Origin: Thermotoga sp. KOL6
GTDB lineage: Bacteria > Thermotogota > Thermotogae > Thermotogales > Thermotogaceae
Assembly (NCBI RefSeq): GCF_002866025.1
Contig: NZ_LNDE01000003.1
Location: 62,001-126,000 of the forward strand
DNA: 64,000 bases
Direction of reading: 5' to 3'
This document shows, one piece after another, positions 18,573-26,921 of this stretch. A model generated the notes under the pieces. It made no database searches. It was given only the letters and a program-made list of their open reading frames with translations, and was not told where the DNA came from. The translations under genes and the position numbers were made by a program. Each line of letters begins with the position of its first letter. Position 1 is the first letter of the stretch.

Positions 18573-19430
18573 ATGAAAGTTATTTCCTCTCAGAAACATA
18601 TCTATTTTTTTTCGACTGAAATGAATCCCGTGGAAGAGGTGTATCCGGGAGAGAAAGTGGTATTTGAAACCATAGATGCGTTGGGGGGAAATTACGAGAA
18701 AATCGATTTCTCGAAAGTCAATCCTGCCACCGGTCCCGTTTATGTCAACGGTGCAAAACCTGGTGACACACTGGTAATCCGGATAGAAAGAATTAATCTT
18801 CCTGAAAAAGGGGTCATCGTAACCGGTAAAGGATTCGGCGTTCTCAGTGACGAAATCGAGGGATTCCACACAAAAGAATTGAAAATTGAGAAATGGGCGG
18901 TTTTTTTCGACAACATAAGAGTTCCAATTCATCCAATGGTAGGAGTTATAGGAGTTGCTCCCGAAGAGAGGGAATATCCAACAGGAACTGCCCACAAACA
19001 CGGTGGAAACATGGATACAAAGGAGATCACAGAGAAGTCAACAGTGTATCTTCCTGTTTTCCAAGACGGCGCTCTTCTTGCCCTTGGCGACGTTCACGCT
19101 ACAATGGGAGATGGGGAAGTGTGTGTCTCAGCATGTGAAGTTTCGGCCAAAGTGGTTGTGGAGGTTGATATCGCGAAAGAGGAAATCAAATGGCCCATGG
19201 TAGAGACAAACGACGCTTACTATCTTATCGTGTCGCTACCGAGCGTTGAGGATGCGCTTAAGGAAGTAACCAGGGAAGCAGTTTGGTTCATACAGAGAAG
19301 AAAAGTTATTCCCTTCAAAGAGGCGTACATGCTCACAAGCCTTTGTGTGGACATTGGAATTTCACAACTTGTGAACCCGAACAAAACTGTGAAAGCAAAG
19401 ATTCCAAAGTACATATTTTCGGAGGTTTGA
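18573..19430 (+). CDS. Acetamidase/formamidase family hydrolase
   Basis: A 285-residue member of the acetamidase/formamidase family (FmdA_AmdA), which hydrolyses short aliphatic amides to acid and ammonia. Family landmarks are [18 protein letters not shown] near residue 50 and the metal-site segment [16 protein letters not shown] near residue 170. The ATG start has a fair SD (GAGGAGATGGG) and follows nrdJ by 12 bases, so the two are probably cotranscribed. The T. maritima orthologue (TM0119) has a solved structure, from memory. The physiological substrate is unknown. Confidence 0.88.
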   Translation: MKVISSQKHIYFFSTEMNPVEEVYPGEKVVFETIDALGGNYEKIDFSKVNPATGPVYVNGAKPGDTLVIRIERINLPEKGVIVTGKGFGVLSDEIEGFHTKELKIEKWAVFFDNIRVPIHPMVGVIGVAPEEREYPTGTAHKHGGNMDTKEITEKSTVYLPVFQDGALLALGDVHATMGDGEVCVSACEVSAKVVVEVDIAKEEIKWPMVETNDAYYLIVSLPSVEDALKEVTREAVWFIQRRKVIPFKEAYMLTSLCVDIGISQLVNPNKTVKAKIPKYIFSEV

Positions 19431-19432
19431 GT

Positions 19433-19987
19433 ATGTTGTACGAACTCGCAAAACGGCGAAAAACCGTTAGAAAGTTCAAAAAGGAAAAACCACCCATCGA
19501 AGATGTACTCTATTCAGTGAAAGTAGCCAACGAGGCACCGTCTGGTATGAATGCCCAACCCTGGCATTTTTTATTGATCGAAAGTCCTCAAAAGAAAAAG
19601 CAAATTAGGGAGGTTTGTGAAAAGGCGGAGAAATGTTTCTATGAAAAAGTAAGAGGAAAACTGAAAGAGTGGCTTTCTGAAAAGAATTTCAGCTGGAGAA
19701 AACCATTCCTTGAGGAGGCTCCTTATCTTCTTTTGGTCTTTTCACAGAAGGGAGCTCCCTATAGTAGGGAATCTGTTTGGCTTGCCATCGGATACCTTCT
19801 TCTTGCACTGGAGGAAAAGAAGCTTGGTAGTGTTCCGTACACCCCTCCTAATTTGAGCGAGGTAGCAAAGTTGGTGAATGCCCCAGAAAGCCTGAAATTA
19901 GAGGTGATTTTACCTATTGGCTATCCAGATGATCCAAAACCGAAGTATCCAAGAAATGAGTCCAATTTAAAAATAGACACTTTTTAG
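19433..19987 (+). CDS. Nitroreductase-family flavoprotein
   Basis: A 184-residue FMN-dependent nitroreductase-like protein. The N-terminal RRKTVRKFKKEKP and the following ANEAPSGMNAQPWHF are the usual FMN-contact segments of the family. I set the start at ATG 19433, seven bases behind GGAGGT. A longer frame in the same phase runs into the acetamidase gene and is not supported. It is the third gene of the nrdJ transcript and is followed by a strong bidirectional terminator. Substrate and electron donor cannot be predicted. Confidence 0.85.
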   Translation: MLYELAKRRKTVRKFKKEKPPIEDVLYSVKVANEAPSGMNAQPWHFLLIESPQKKKQIREVCEKAEKCFYEKVRGKLKEWLSEKNFSWRKPFLEEAPYLLLVFSQKGAPYSRESVWLAIGYLLLALEEKKLGSVPYTPPNLSEVAKLVNAPESLKLEVILPIGYPDDPKPKYPRNESNLKIDTF

Positions 19988-19990
19988 AAA

Positions 19991-20014
19991 GAAACACCCC
20001 TTACGGGGTGTTTC
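19991..20014. terminator. Bidirectional terminator between nitroreductase and KamA-family genes
   Basis: A perfect 10-bp stem, GAAACACCCC/GGGGTGTTTC, closes a TTAC loop. The flanking sequence supplies short T-rich runs on both strands (TTTCTAAAAA for the minus strand). It sits between convergent genes, two bases before the stop of the KamA-family gene. Confidence 0.85.
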
Positions 20015-20016
20015 CT

Positions 20017-21114
20017 TCAAACTGTGTATTCCTCCACCAATTCCGTGTAGTCATCGAACCAGAGTGCTTTAGGATTTCTTTTGTAAACCATCACCTTTCT
20101 CCTGTTTCTTTCATCATGTGCTCTGTGGTATTTAAAAATGATAAAATTCCTTGTAAGCGCTGCTATCTCTATCTTCCCTGTCCTATGAGACATTACGTAT
20201 CTGACCCTTTTGGCAACTCCGGATAGATTGCATACTGCCTTTGTAAAGATCTCATAACCTTTTTCCACAGGGACAGCAAATTTTTTGTTTCCCGAAACTG
20301 GTCTGTTTTGAAACACGTAGTAGGGAGTCACTCCCACAAATGAAAGCTTGTCCAAAAGGTCACCGAGCACTTCTGGATTGTCATTTATACCTCTCAAAAG
20401 AGGAGTCTGATTGCAGAGAACGGCACCTGCATTCTTCAACAGATTCACCGCTTTGATTGCTTCCCTAGTCAGTTCCTTGGGATGATTGAACTGTGTCATT
20501 ACGTATATCTTTTTTTCTTCGGTACTGTACTTCCTGATCACCCGCAGCAATTCATCATCTTCAATAATTCTGTAAGGATTAAACGCCGGTATCTTGCTCC
20601 CAATTCTTATTATTTGAACATGATCTATTTCTCTGAGTGAACAAATGATCTTTTCCAGCTTTTCGGTGGAGAGTAACAAAGGATCACCACCTGTGAGTAG
20701 AACGTTCGTTATCTCTTTGTGAGAACGAATATAATCGAGCTGAGGTGTGATATCACGTATCACTTCCGCGCCAACGTTTATAAACAACCTTTTTCTGAAA
20801 CAAAATCTACAGAATCCCCCGCAAACATCATTAACGAGGAAGAGAGCAGTATCGGGATATTTGTGTTGAAGCCCTTTTGCAACTGTGTAAGATTTTTCAT
20901 TGGATGCATCCAAGTCTCCCCATTCTTCAAGTTCATCCTCTTCAGGAATCACGATTTTTCTAATTGGATCGTCCGGATCTGACCAGTCTATTAAATCCAA
21001 ATAATAAGAATTTGCTCTGAATCGATATTTCTTTTCTACTTTCTTCAGTTTTTCTTTTTCTTCATCTGATAATTGTTTCACTTGGGAAACGCTAGTGTAG
21101 TATCTAACGTCCAA
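20017..21114 (-). CDS. KamA-family radical SAM aminomutase
   Basis: A 365-residue PLP/radical SAM aminomutase-like protein. The Fe-S motif CGGFCRFCFRKR lies at residues 98-109, with conserved LLTGGDPLLLS and RIGSKIPAF segments. The C-terminal YVMSHRTGKIEI holds the probable PLP lysine but differs from the PGGGGK loop of lysine 2,3-aminomutase. Lysine, glutamate or arginine could each be the substrate. The start is TTG 21114, three bases after GGAGGTGATT. The in-frame GTG at 21123 lies in that SD. Beta-amino acids made by such enzymes serve as compatible solutes in some thermophiles, which is only a suggestion here. A promoter and leader hairpin precede it. Confidence 0.82.
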   Translation of the reverse strand: MDVRYYTSVSQVKQLSDEEKEKLKKVEKKYRFRANSYYLDLIDWSDPDDPIRKIVIPEEDELEEWGDLDASNEKSYTVAKGLQHKYPDTALFLVNDVCGGFCRFCFRKRLFINVGAEVIRDITPQLDYIRSHKEITNVLLTGGDPLLLSTEKLEKIICSLREIDHVQIIRIGSKIPAFNPYRIIEDDELLRVIRKYSTEEKKIYVMTQFNHPKELTREAIKAVNLLKNAGAVLCNQTPLLRGINDNPEVLGDLLDKLSFVGVTPYYVFQNRPVSGNKKFAVPVEKGYEIFTKAVCNLSGVAKRVRYVMSHRTGKIEIAALTRNFIIFKYHRAHDERNRRKVMVYKRNPKALWFDDYTELVEEYTV

Positions 21115-21170
21115 TCGAATCACCTCCTATATTTATTTTTAACAAAGTTAGTTATTCAAAAACAACTCAG

Positions 21171-21253
21171 AAAAAAATCGAAGAATTGGCTTCGAGAAGT
21201 TTTACATATCTGCTTCCAGGATGGATTATACCATAATACAGCATAATCTCCAA
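21171..21253 (-). promoter_or_regulatory. Promoter and leader hairpin of the KamA-family gene
   Basis: On the minus strand TTGGAG (21253-21248) and TATAAT (21230-21225) are 17 bases apart. This implies a leader of about 105 nucleotides. Inside the leader, TCGAAG and CTTCGA (21178-21195) form a 6-bp stem with a six-base loop, followed by seven U residues (A-run at 21171-21177 on the plus strand). This looks like a weak intrinsic terminator placed before the start codon, which would allow attenuation. Confidence 0.5.
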
Positions 21254-21322
21254 AAAACATAAGACCTTTTAGGAAGCTAGTTGGATTATGTTTCAATAAA
21301 CACTATTTTATGGATTAAAGAA

Positions 21323-21377
21323 TTGACAAAAAAGATCTGTGATGATAGAATATTTTTGCAAATGATTTGCATTTGCA
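21323..21377 (+). promoter_or_regulatory. Promoter and Fur/Zur-type operator of the metal-uptake operon
   Basis: TTGACA (21323-21328) and TAGAAT (21346-21351) are exactly 17 bases apart, a near-consensus promoter. A perfect 15-bp palindrome, TGCAAATGATTTGCA, occupies 21357-21371 over the expected transcription start. A third half-site, ATTTGCA, follows at 21371-21377. Autoregulation by the Fur-family protein encoded ten bases downstream is the natural reading. Confidence 0.75.
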
Positions 21378-21386
21378 GGTGATAAA

Positions 21387-21755
21387 ATGAGAATGACAAA
21401 GAACAGAGCGAAGATTCTAAATATAATCGAATCTTCAAAAGCTCCCTTAACAGCCGAAGAGATATATCGAAAAGTGGAAATGAATCTCTCAACTGTTTAC
21501 AGAGCTCTGAAGTTTCTGGAACAACGAAAATTAATCGGTTCTTTCAGCATAGGTGGAGGAGCAAAATATTTTTTCAAAAAAGACAGGCACTATCATTTCA
21601 TGGTTTGTGAGAAATGTGGTGAAATTTTTCCCTTTCGAGAATGTGCCAACGATTTTATCGAATCTTTGCAGACGAAGTATGGTTTTTCAGAAAGGTACCA
21701 CTTGTTTTTAGTGTATGGAATCTGTGAAAAGTGTGGAAAGGAGGTTAAAAAATGA
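21387..21755 (+). CDS. Fur-family metal-dependent repressor (Zur-like)
   Basis: A 122-residue Fur-family regulator. The N-terminal winged helix covers residues 1-75 (TAEEIYRKVEMNLSTVYRALKFLE). The metal-binding part has the HYHFMVCEKCG segment and a second CEKCG pair near the C-terminus, giving a CxxC..CxxC structural zinc site. It starts at ATG 21387 behind AGGTGAT and overlaps the binding-protein gene by ATGA. It is the first gene of an operon for a ZnuABC/MntABC-type importer, so zinc, or possibly manganese, is the likely co-repressor. Its promoter carries a fitting palindrome. Confidence 0.88.
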   Translation: MRMTKNRAKILNIIESSKAPLTAEEIYRKVEMNLSTVYRALKFLEQRKLIGSFSIGGGAKYFFKKDRHYHFMVCEKCGEIFPFRECANDFIESLQTKYGFSERYHLFLVYGICEKCGKEVKK

Positions 21756-22561
21756 GAAAAATTTCTCTTCTTCTAATTCTTTTAATCTCCTCGTTTGTTT
21801 TAACAAAAACGATTGTTGTGACGATAAATCCATACTATTTGATCGTCTCACAAATGGTGGATGACGCTGTTGAAGTAAAACTTCTTGTTCCACCGAACGC
21901 GAATCCACACCTCTTTTCTTTGAAACCGTCCGACGCCAAACTATTGGAAAACTCGGATTTGATCATAGCTAATGGTATGCAATTGGAACCGTACCTTGAA
22001 AAATATCATGATAAGACAATTTATGTTTCTGATTTCATTCCTGACCTGTTCCTGGAAAAAGGTAATCAAAATCCTCACATTTGGCTCGACCCATTCTTCT
22101 TGAAGTATTACATAGTGCCCAACTTGTACCAGACACTATCAAAAAAGTTCCCAGAAATTTCAGACGAGATAAAGAAAAACACCTTTGAGATTCTCGAAGG
22201 ATTGGATGATGTGATAAAGGATGCCTTTATAGTTCTTCTTCCACACAGGGAAAAGCTGGTTGTAATGACACACCCAAGCTTTTTCTATTTTTTCAAAGAG
22301 TTCGGTTTAGATCTGATGCCTCTTGCCACCGGTCACGAACACGCAACCAGCTTCGCTACATTGAAGAAGATTCTGGAGAAAAAGGACAACGTCATTGGGC
22401 TGTTCAGAGAACCACAGCAGTCTAGTGATATGATGGCGATCCTCGAAAAAGAATTGAAAATGAAAAGTTTTGTTCTAGATCCGTTAGGAGTGGGTAACGA
22501 AAAAACCATTTTGGAACTACTGAGAAAAAATCTCGAAACACTTAAGGAGGCACTGAAATGA
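21752..22561 (+). CDS. Metal ABC transporter substrate-binding protein (ZnuA-like)
   Basis: A 269-residue cluster A-I metal-binding protein with an N-terminal signal sequence (residues 1 to about 18). Likely metal ligands are the His in NANPHLFSL, NPHIWLDP and MTHPSFFYF, and an acidic residue near the C-terminus (Glu in GLFREPQ). The His-rich loop seen in many ZnuA proteins is absent. The ATG overlaps the regulator's stop, and the stop overlaps the ATPase gene. With three His ligands, zinc is favoured, but manganese or iron cannot be excluded. Confidence 0.85.
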   Translation: MRKISLLLILLISSFVLTKTIVVTINPYYLIVSQMVDDAVEVKLLVPPNANPHLFSLKPSDAKLLENSDLIIANGMQLEPYLEKYHDKTIYVSDFIPDLFLEKGNQNPHIWLDPFFLKYYIVPNLYQTLSKKFPEISDEIKKNTFEILEGLDDVIKDAFIVLLPHREKLVVMTHPSFFYFFKEFGLDLMPLATGHEHATSFATLKKILEKKDNVIGLFREPQQSSDMMAILEKELKMKSFVLDPLGVGNEKTILELLRKNLETLKEALK

Positions 22562-23271
22562 AAATAGTTGAAGTCAAGAATCTGACTTACAGAGTCAATG
22601 GATTTGAGATATTAAGGAACGTTACATTTTTTGTAGAAGAAGGGGAATTCGTGGGAATAATAGGTCCTAACGGTGCTGGAAAGACCTCCCTAGTAAGAAT
22701 ACTGGTCGGCGAGATCAAGAACTATCAAGGAACGGTATCGGTGAGAGGTCAAATAGGTTATCTTCCTCAACATCAGGAAGTGCAGAGAGAATTCCCGATT
22801 ACTGCAAAAGAATTTGCCGCAATGGGAATGTATGGTCGTCACAAAAAAATCGATTGGAAAAAGATTTCTTCTACTCTAAAAGATGTTGGTATTTCCCATA
22901 AAGAGAACGATCTGATAAGGAATCTATCCGGTGGCGAATTTCAAAGACTTTCCTTAGCAAGAGCGTTATTATCAGATCCGGATATTCTCATACTCGATGA
23001 ACCGGAAGCTGGTGTAGATGAAATGGGAAAAGCTTCTTTTTATGAGCTTTTGAATCGTTTGAGAGAAGAAAAAAAGATAACGATTATCATGGTCAGCCAC
23101 GATATTGGGATGGTTTTCAAAGAATGTACCACGGTTATGTGCCTCAACAAAACGCTCCATTGTCACGGTCCAACGGAAGAAATATCCCCGGAAGATTTGA
23201 AAAAAGTGTTCAGCGATTTCGACATCTGGATCAGGGGGACAAAACACTACGAAATGTTCCACAAGGAGTGA
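22558..23271 (+). CDS. Metal ABC transporter ATP-binding protein (ZnuC-like)
   Basis: A 237-residue single ABC domain. Walker A is GPNGAGKTSL near residue 37, the Q-loop is GYLPQHQEV, the signature is LSGGEFQR and Walker B is ILILDEPEAG. It belongs with the preceding binding protein and the following permease. Both gene junctions are tight (ATGA overlap upstream, five-base gap downstream). It acts on the cytoplasmic face of the membrane. Confidence 0.92.
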   Translation: MKIVEVKNLTYRVNGFEILRNVTFFVEEGEFVGIIGPNGAGKTSLVRILVGEIKNYQGTVSVRGQIGYLPQHQEVQREFPITAKEFAAMGMYGRHKKIDWKKISSTLKDVGISHKENDLIRNLSGGEFQRLSLARALLSDPDILILDEPEAGVDEMGKASFYELLNRLREEKKITIIMVSHDIGMVFKECTTVMCLNKTLHCHGPTEEISPEDLKKVFSDFDIWIRGTKHYEMFHKE

Positions 23272-23276
23272 GAAAA

Positions 23277-24074
23277 TTGGGTTTTCTCAGGGATCTCTAT
23301 CAATACGAGTTCCTCAGAACAGCCTTCTTAGGAGGAATCCTTGTATCGATTTTGTCAGGAGTTGTTTCACCGATCGTGGTTTTCAAGAGAATGGAATTTA
23401 TAGGAGACGGAACCGCTCATGCTGTCTTTGCGGGGCTCGCAATCGCAGCCTTGGCGGATGGTGATCCCAGATTAATGGCTTTTGCCACCTCGTTACTCTT
23501 TGCCTTCGCGGTGAGTACTTTTTCAAAATCAAAACTCAGTGAAAACAGTGCTATAGGTATACTTCTTCCATTTTTCATGGCCGTAGGTATCGTATTGTTT
23601 TCACTATCGGGAAAATATCAATCAGACGTGATGAGTTTTTTGTTCGGAGACATACTTCTTGTGAATCGAACAGATGTTCTAATAACTCTGTTCATTTTGA
23701 TGACGAGCATGATCTTGATACTTATTTTCAGATGGGAGATGAAGTTCTTCATAGTCGATGAGAAAATGGCTCTGTTTTATGGTATAAAGACGAATCTCAT
23801 TCGATTTCTAATCACCGCCTTCATTTCAATAACTGTTGTTACCACTGTCAAAGTGGTAGGGGTGGTTCTCAGCGGAGCTCTGCTTATCCTTCCCGGATTG
23901 GTTTCGAAAATCTTCAGCAAGTCTTTTGGATCACTCTTCACAATATCCGTGACTTTCAACCTATTGAGTTTTATCTTCGGTTTTCTAGTAGCTTACATTC
24001 TTAATCTCCCACCTGGTCCTGTTATTGTGATAATAGCTTTTCTTTTATTCCTACCGATGTTAAAATTCTCATGA
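23277..24074 (+). CDS. Metal ABC transporter permease (ZnuB-like)
   Basis: A 265-residue ABC-3 family permease with about seven to eight membrane segments. The RMEFIGDGTAHAVFAGLA stretch near residue 37 and LSGALLILPGL near residue 200 are family hallmarks. I place the start at TTG 23277, with AAGGAG eight bases upstream. A longer frame reaching back into the ATPase gene is not credible, and GTG 23268 is a possible alternative. The stop overlaps the response-regulator gene by four bases, which ties the two-component genes to this operon. Confidence 0.88.
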   Translation: MGFLRDLYQYEFLRTAFLGGILVSILSGVVSPIVVFKRMEFIGDGTAHAVFAGLAIAALADGDPRLMAFATSLLFAFAVSTFSKSKLSENSAIGILLPFFMAVGIVLFSLSGKYQSDVMSFLFGDILLVNRTDVLITLFILMTSMILILIFRWEMKFFIVDEKMALFYGIKTNLIRFLITAFISITVVTTVKVVGVVLSGALLILPGLVSKIFSKSFGSLFTISVTFNLLSFIFGFLVAYILNLPPGPVIVIIAFLLFLPMLKFS

Positions 24075-24733
24075 TGTGGAAAATTGCCGTTGTTGACGAT
24101 GACAAAAAAATTCTTGAGATGCTTGAAAAAGAACTGTCTAAACTCGGGCAGGTGAGGACTTTCCTCACCGGTGAGGATTTTTTGGACTGTAATGAGTCAT
24201 TCCATGTTGTAGTTTTAGATGTGATGCTTCCAGATTATAACGGTTACGAAATTTGCCGAACAATAAAAGAAATATATCCAGAGACGTGGGTAATACTTCT
24301 GACCCTTCTCTCGGACGATGAAAGCGTTTTGAGGGGGTTCGAAGTGGGAGCGGATGACTACGTGACAAAGCCATTCAATCCAGAAATTCTCGTCGCTAGA
24401 GTGAGAAGATTCTTAGAACGACAGAAAAAAAGTCTTTACGACTTTGGCGATCTCAAAATAGATGCGAGTGCCCGTACAGTGTATCTAAAGGGAAAAAAAG
24501 TGTATCTCCCAAAAAGAGAGTTCGAAGTTCTTCTTTTCTTGGTAGAAAATGCTGGTAGAGTTGTCACACGCGAGAGACTCCTAGAAACATTTTGGGAAAG
24601 AGACGTTTCACCCAGAGCAGTGGATACCGTGGTAAAAAGGATAAGAAAAGCCATAGAAGATGATCCAAATAAACCGAAATACATCAAGACCGTTTGGGGA
24701 ATAGGATACACGTTCATGGAGGGAAAAACATGA
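24071..24733 (+). CDS. OmpR-family response regulator
   Basis: A 220-residue response regulator. The receiver domain (1-118) has the acidic pocket VVDDD (7-11), the phospho-acceptor Asp50 in VVLDVMLPD, Thr in LLTLLSDDE and Lys in YVTKPF. The DNA-binding domain (about 125-217) is a winged helix with VDTVVKRIRKAI and IKTVWGIGY. It begins at ATG 24071 (or 24074), overlapping the permease stop, and is coupled by ATGA to the kinase gene. The shared transcript suggests a response to metals or the envelope, though the target genes are unknown. Confidence 0.9.
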   Translation: MMWKIAVVDDDKKILEMLEKELSKLGQVRTFLTGEDFLDCNESFHVVVLDVMLPDYNGYEICRTIKEIYPETWVILLTLLSDDESVLRGFEVGADDYVTKPFNPEILVARVRRFLERQKKSLYDFGDLKIDASARTVYLKGKKVYLPKREFEVLLFLVENAGRVVTRERLLETFWERDVSPRAVDTVVKRIRKAIEDDPNKPKYIKTVWGIGYTFMEGKT

Positions 24734-25587
24734 TTTCTCTTAGAACCTTTCTCTTTACTTTTCTCGTGAACGCCATACTCCTCAGCTTGTTTTGGGGAAA
24801 CAAAATGGACTTCATCGATGTTACTATCTTTTCCTTCTTTTCAGCGTTCTTGATGGGAATTGCCACACAGATTCTCGTGGCGAAGAGACTTCAAAAACTC
24901 AAAGAAGCGGTATCGAAAAGACAACCGTTCGATGACTTCTTGAACGATGAAATAACAAAACTCTCAGAGGAGATAAACGTGCTAGTTCAAAGCAATATTT
25001 TACAGGAAAAAGAGACAGAAAAGCTAAAAGATGCTGTAACGGGCTTCATGCACGATATAAAATCTCTCCTTTGGAGTGAGATAAGCGATGAAAACATTCA
25101 GAAGATAATAGAGGAGTTCTACGAATTCGCAAAATTAGAAGCAGGTCTTGAGAGGTTGAGAAAAGAACCTGTTAATCTTGTGGAACTTATAAACGACGTG
25201 ATAGAAAGGTTCCCGAATAGGATACACTTCGAATACAAAGATGAGATAACGATCGAGGCGGATCCTGTGAAACTTTTCAGAGCATTTTACAACATCATCG
25301 AGAATGCTATCAAGTACTCCACGGGTTCCGTCTTAGTTCTCGTGTCGGAAGAAAAAATAACTGTAAAAAGTAAAGGCTCCGAGATCCCTTACGAAGTGAG
25401 AGCGAATCTCTTCGAGAAGAAGAAAAAAAGCAAGGGTACAGGAGTTGGATTGTACCTTGCCAGAGAGTTTTTAGAAATGCATGGTTTCAGGATTTCTTAC
25501 CGACGAGAAGGTGAATACAACGTGTTCGAAATTCAAATAGGATATACGGGCATTTCATCGGTAAAATCTGACAAAGATTCCAAATAA
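24730..25587 (+). CDS. Membrane sensor histidine kinase with atypical ATP site
   Basis: A 285-residue kinase. Two membrane helices (about 5-22 and 30-50) with almost no extracytoplasmic loop suggest intramembrane sensing. The phosphorylation site is His108 in FMHDIKS. The N box is NIIENAIKYS (188-197) and the G2 box is KGTGVGLYLA (235-244). The G1 box, normally DxGxG, reads VKSKGSEIP (212-220), so the adenine-contacting Asp is missing. The enzyme may be weak or act mainly as a phosphatase. The start is ATG 24730 within the overlap with the response regulator. The 3' end overlaps the convergent carboxyltransferase gene by 55 bp. Confidence 0.85.
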   Translation: MISLRTFLFTFLVNAILLSLFWGNKMDFIDVTIFSFFSAFLMGIATQILVAKRLQKLKEAVSKRQPFDDFLNDEITKLSEEINVLVQSNILQEKETEKLKDAVTGFMHDIKSLLWSEISDENIQKIIEEFYEFAKLEAGLERLRKEPVNLVELINDVIERFPNRIHFEYKDEITIEADPVKLFRAFYNIIENAIKYSTGSVLVLVSEEKITVKSKGSEIPYEVRANLFEKKKKSKGTGVGLYLAREFLEMHGFRISYRREGEYNVFEIQIGYTGISSVKSDKDSK

Positions 25588-26921
25588 TTGAAATCCACGC
25601 CTATTTTTTCCTCGTATTTCTTCCTCAAGAATTTCTTTCCAACTTCTCCAAGAATTATCGCTATGAGAAGATCTTCTTCGCTTTCACACAAAACTCCGAG
25701 CTCTTCTTTTGCTTTCTCCACTTCTGGTTCCAATAAATCTGCGGGTCTGCAACTTATTGGTTTCTCGTCCCCAAGAATTTTCTTCACCAGTTCTGGATCC
25801 ATAGGAGCGGGTGGTCTGCCGTAAAGCCCCTTTACGTAATTTTTCGTTTCGTTTGTCACCCTTTCATACCTTCCATAGACAACGTTCAAAAACGCTTGAA
25901 CTCCTACTATCTGACTGGTTGGTGTCACGAGTGGTGGATATCCAAGATCTTTTTGAACCCTTGGTACTTCTTCGAGGACCTTTTCTAACAGATTCTCCAT
26001 CCTTTGCTCTTTAAGTTGCTTGAGAAGATTGGAATACATACCTCCGGGTATTTGAGAAAAGATGATTCTGGAATCCGGATACTTCATCCCAACATCGTAT
26101 TCCACGTACTTCACCCTCACCTTGGTAAAGTGATCAACCAAAAATTTCAACGCTTCCCTGTCGAAATCCTCCTTTCCATTTCCTTTGAAAGCGTAGTACA
26201 TCGACTCAAAGGTAGGTTGTGAAGTTCCCATGGAAAAAGGAGAAATTGCCGTGTCGAAAAAGTCGGCTCCCGCTTCAAAAGCCGCTTGATACGCTAAGGG
26301 AGCAAATCCCGTTGTACAGTGCGAGTGAATTTCTACAGGAATGGAGAACTTCTCCTTCAATGCCTTCACAAGTTCGTATGCCCTTTTCGGGGTGAGAAGT
26401 CCCGCCATGTCTTTTATACAAATGGAATCCACGCCCATTTCTACAAGCTTTTTAGCAAAGCCAAGATAATATTCTAACGTATGAACCGGACTTACTGTGT
26501 AACTGATCGCTCCTTGGACGTGTAAACCATGTTTTTTGGAAACTTCCACTGATTTCTGAAGATTTCTTTCATCGTTCAAAGCATCGAAGATTCTAATGAT
26601 ATCGAGGCCATATTCGGCAACTTTCTTTATGAAAAGTTCCACCACATCGTCTGCATAATGTCTGTAACCAACCAGATTTTGTCCCCTCAAAAGCATCTGT
26701 ATCTGGGTATTTTTCAGACCCTCTCTTATTTTCCGCAATCTCTCCCAAGGATCTTCGTTCAAAAATCTTACTGCAACATCGAAAGTGGCTCCACCCCAAA
26801 CTTCCATTGAATGAAAACCCATTTTATCAAACGCCTCAAGAGCGGGAATCATATCTGCTGTTCTCATCCTCGTTGCTATGAGAGATTGATGACCATCCCT
26901 CAAAGTAGTGTCAACGAACAT
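25533..26921 (-). CDS. Oxaloacetate decarboxylase/pyruvate carboxylase-type carboxyltransferase subunit
   Basis: A 462-residue HMGL-like carboxyltransferase. It begins directly with the catalytic-barrel motif DTTLRDGHQSLIATRMR, and the metal ligands are in EIHSHCTTG near residue 197. The C-terminal part (about 300-460) is the conserved carboxylase domain. There is no biotin-attachment domain (no AMKM motif), so the biotin carrier must be encoded elsewhere. This is the architecture of oxaloacetate decarboxylase alpha or pyruvate carboxylase subunit B. The start is ATG 26921 behind GGGAGGTG, overlapping the end of the peptidase gene. The direction of the reaction (decarboxylation or carboxylation) cannot be read here. 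Confidence 0.85.
   Translation of the reverse strand: MFVDTTLRDGHQSLIATRMRTADMIPALEAFDKMGFHSMEVWGGATFDVAVRFLNEDPWERLRKIREGLKNTQIQMLLRGQNLVGYRHYADDVVELFIKKVAEYGLDIIRIFDALNDERNLQKSVEVSKKHGLHVQGAISYTVSPVHTLEYYLGFAKKLVEMGVDSICIKDMAGLLTPKRAYELVKALKEKFSIPVEIHSHCTTGFAPLAYQAAFEAGADFFDTAISPFSMGTSQPTFESMYYAFKGNGKEDFDREALKFLVDHFTKVRVKYVEYDVGMKYPDSRIIFSQIPGGMYSNLLKQLKEQRMENLLEKVLEEVPRVQKDLGYPPLVTPTSQIVGVQAFLNVVYGRYERVTNETKNYVKGLYGRPPAPMDPELVKKILGDEKPISCRPADLLEPEVEKAKEELGVLCESEEDLLIAIILGEVGKKFLRKKYEEKIGVDFNYLESLSDFTDEMPVYPI

Noticed and set aside
18573-19430. Recent horizontal transfer of the acetamidase and nitroreductase genes
   Set aside because: Base composition, SD style and spacing resemble the neighbours, and no mobile-element remnant is visible.
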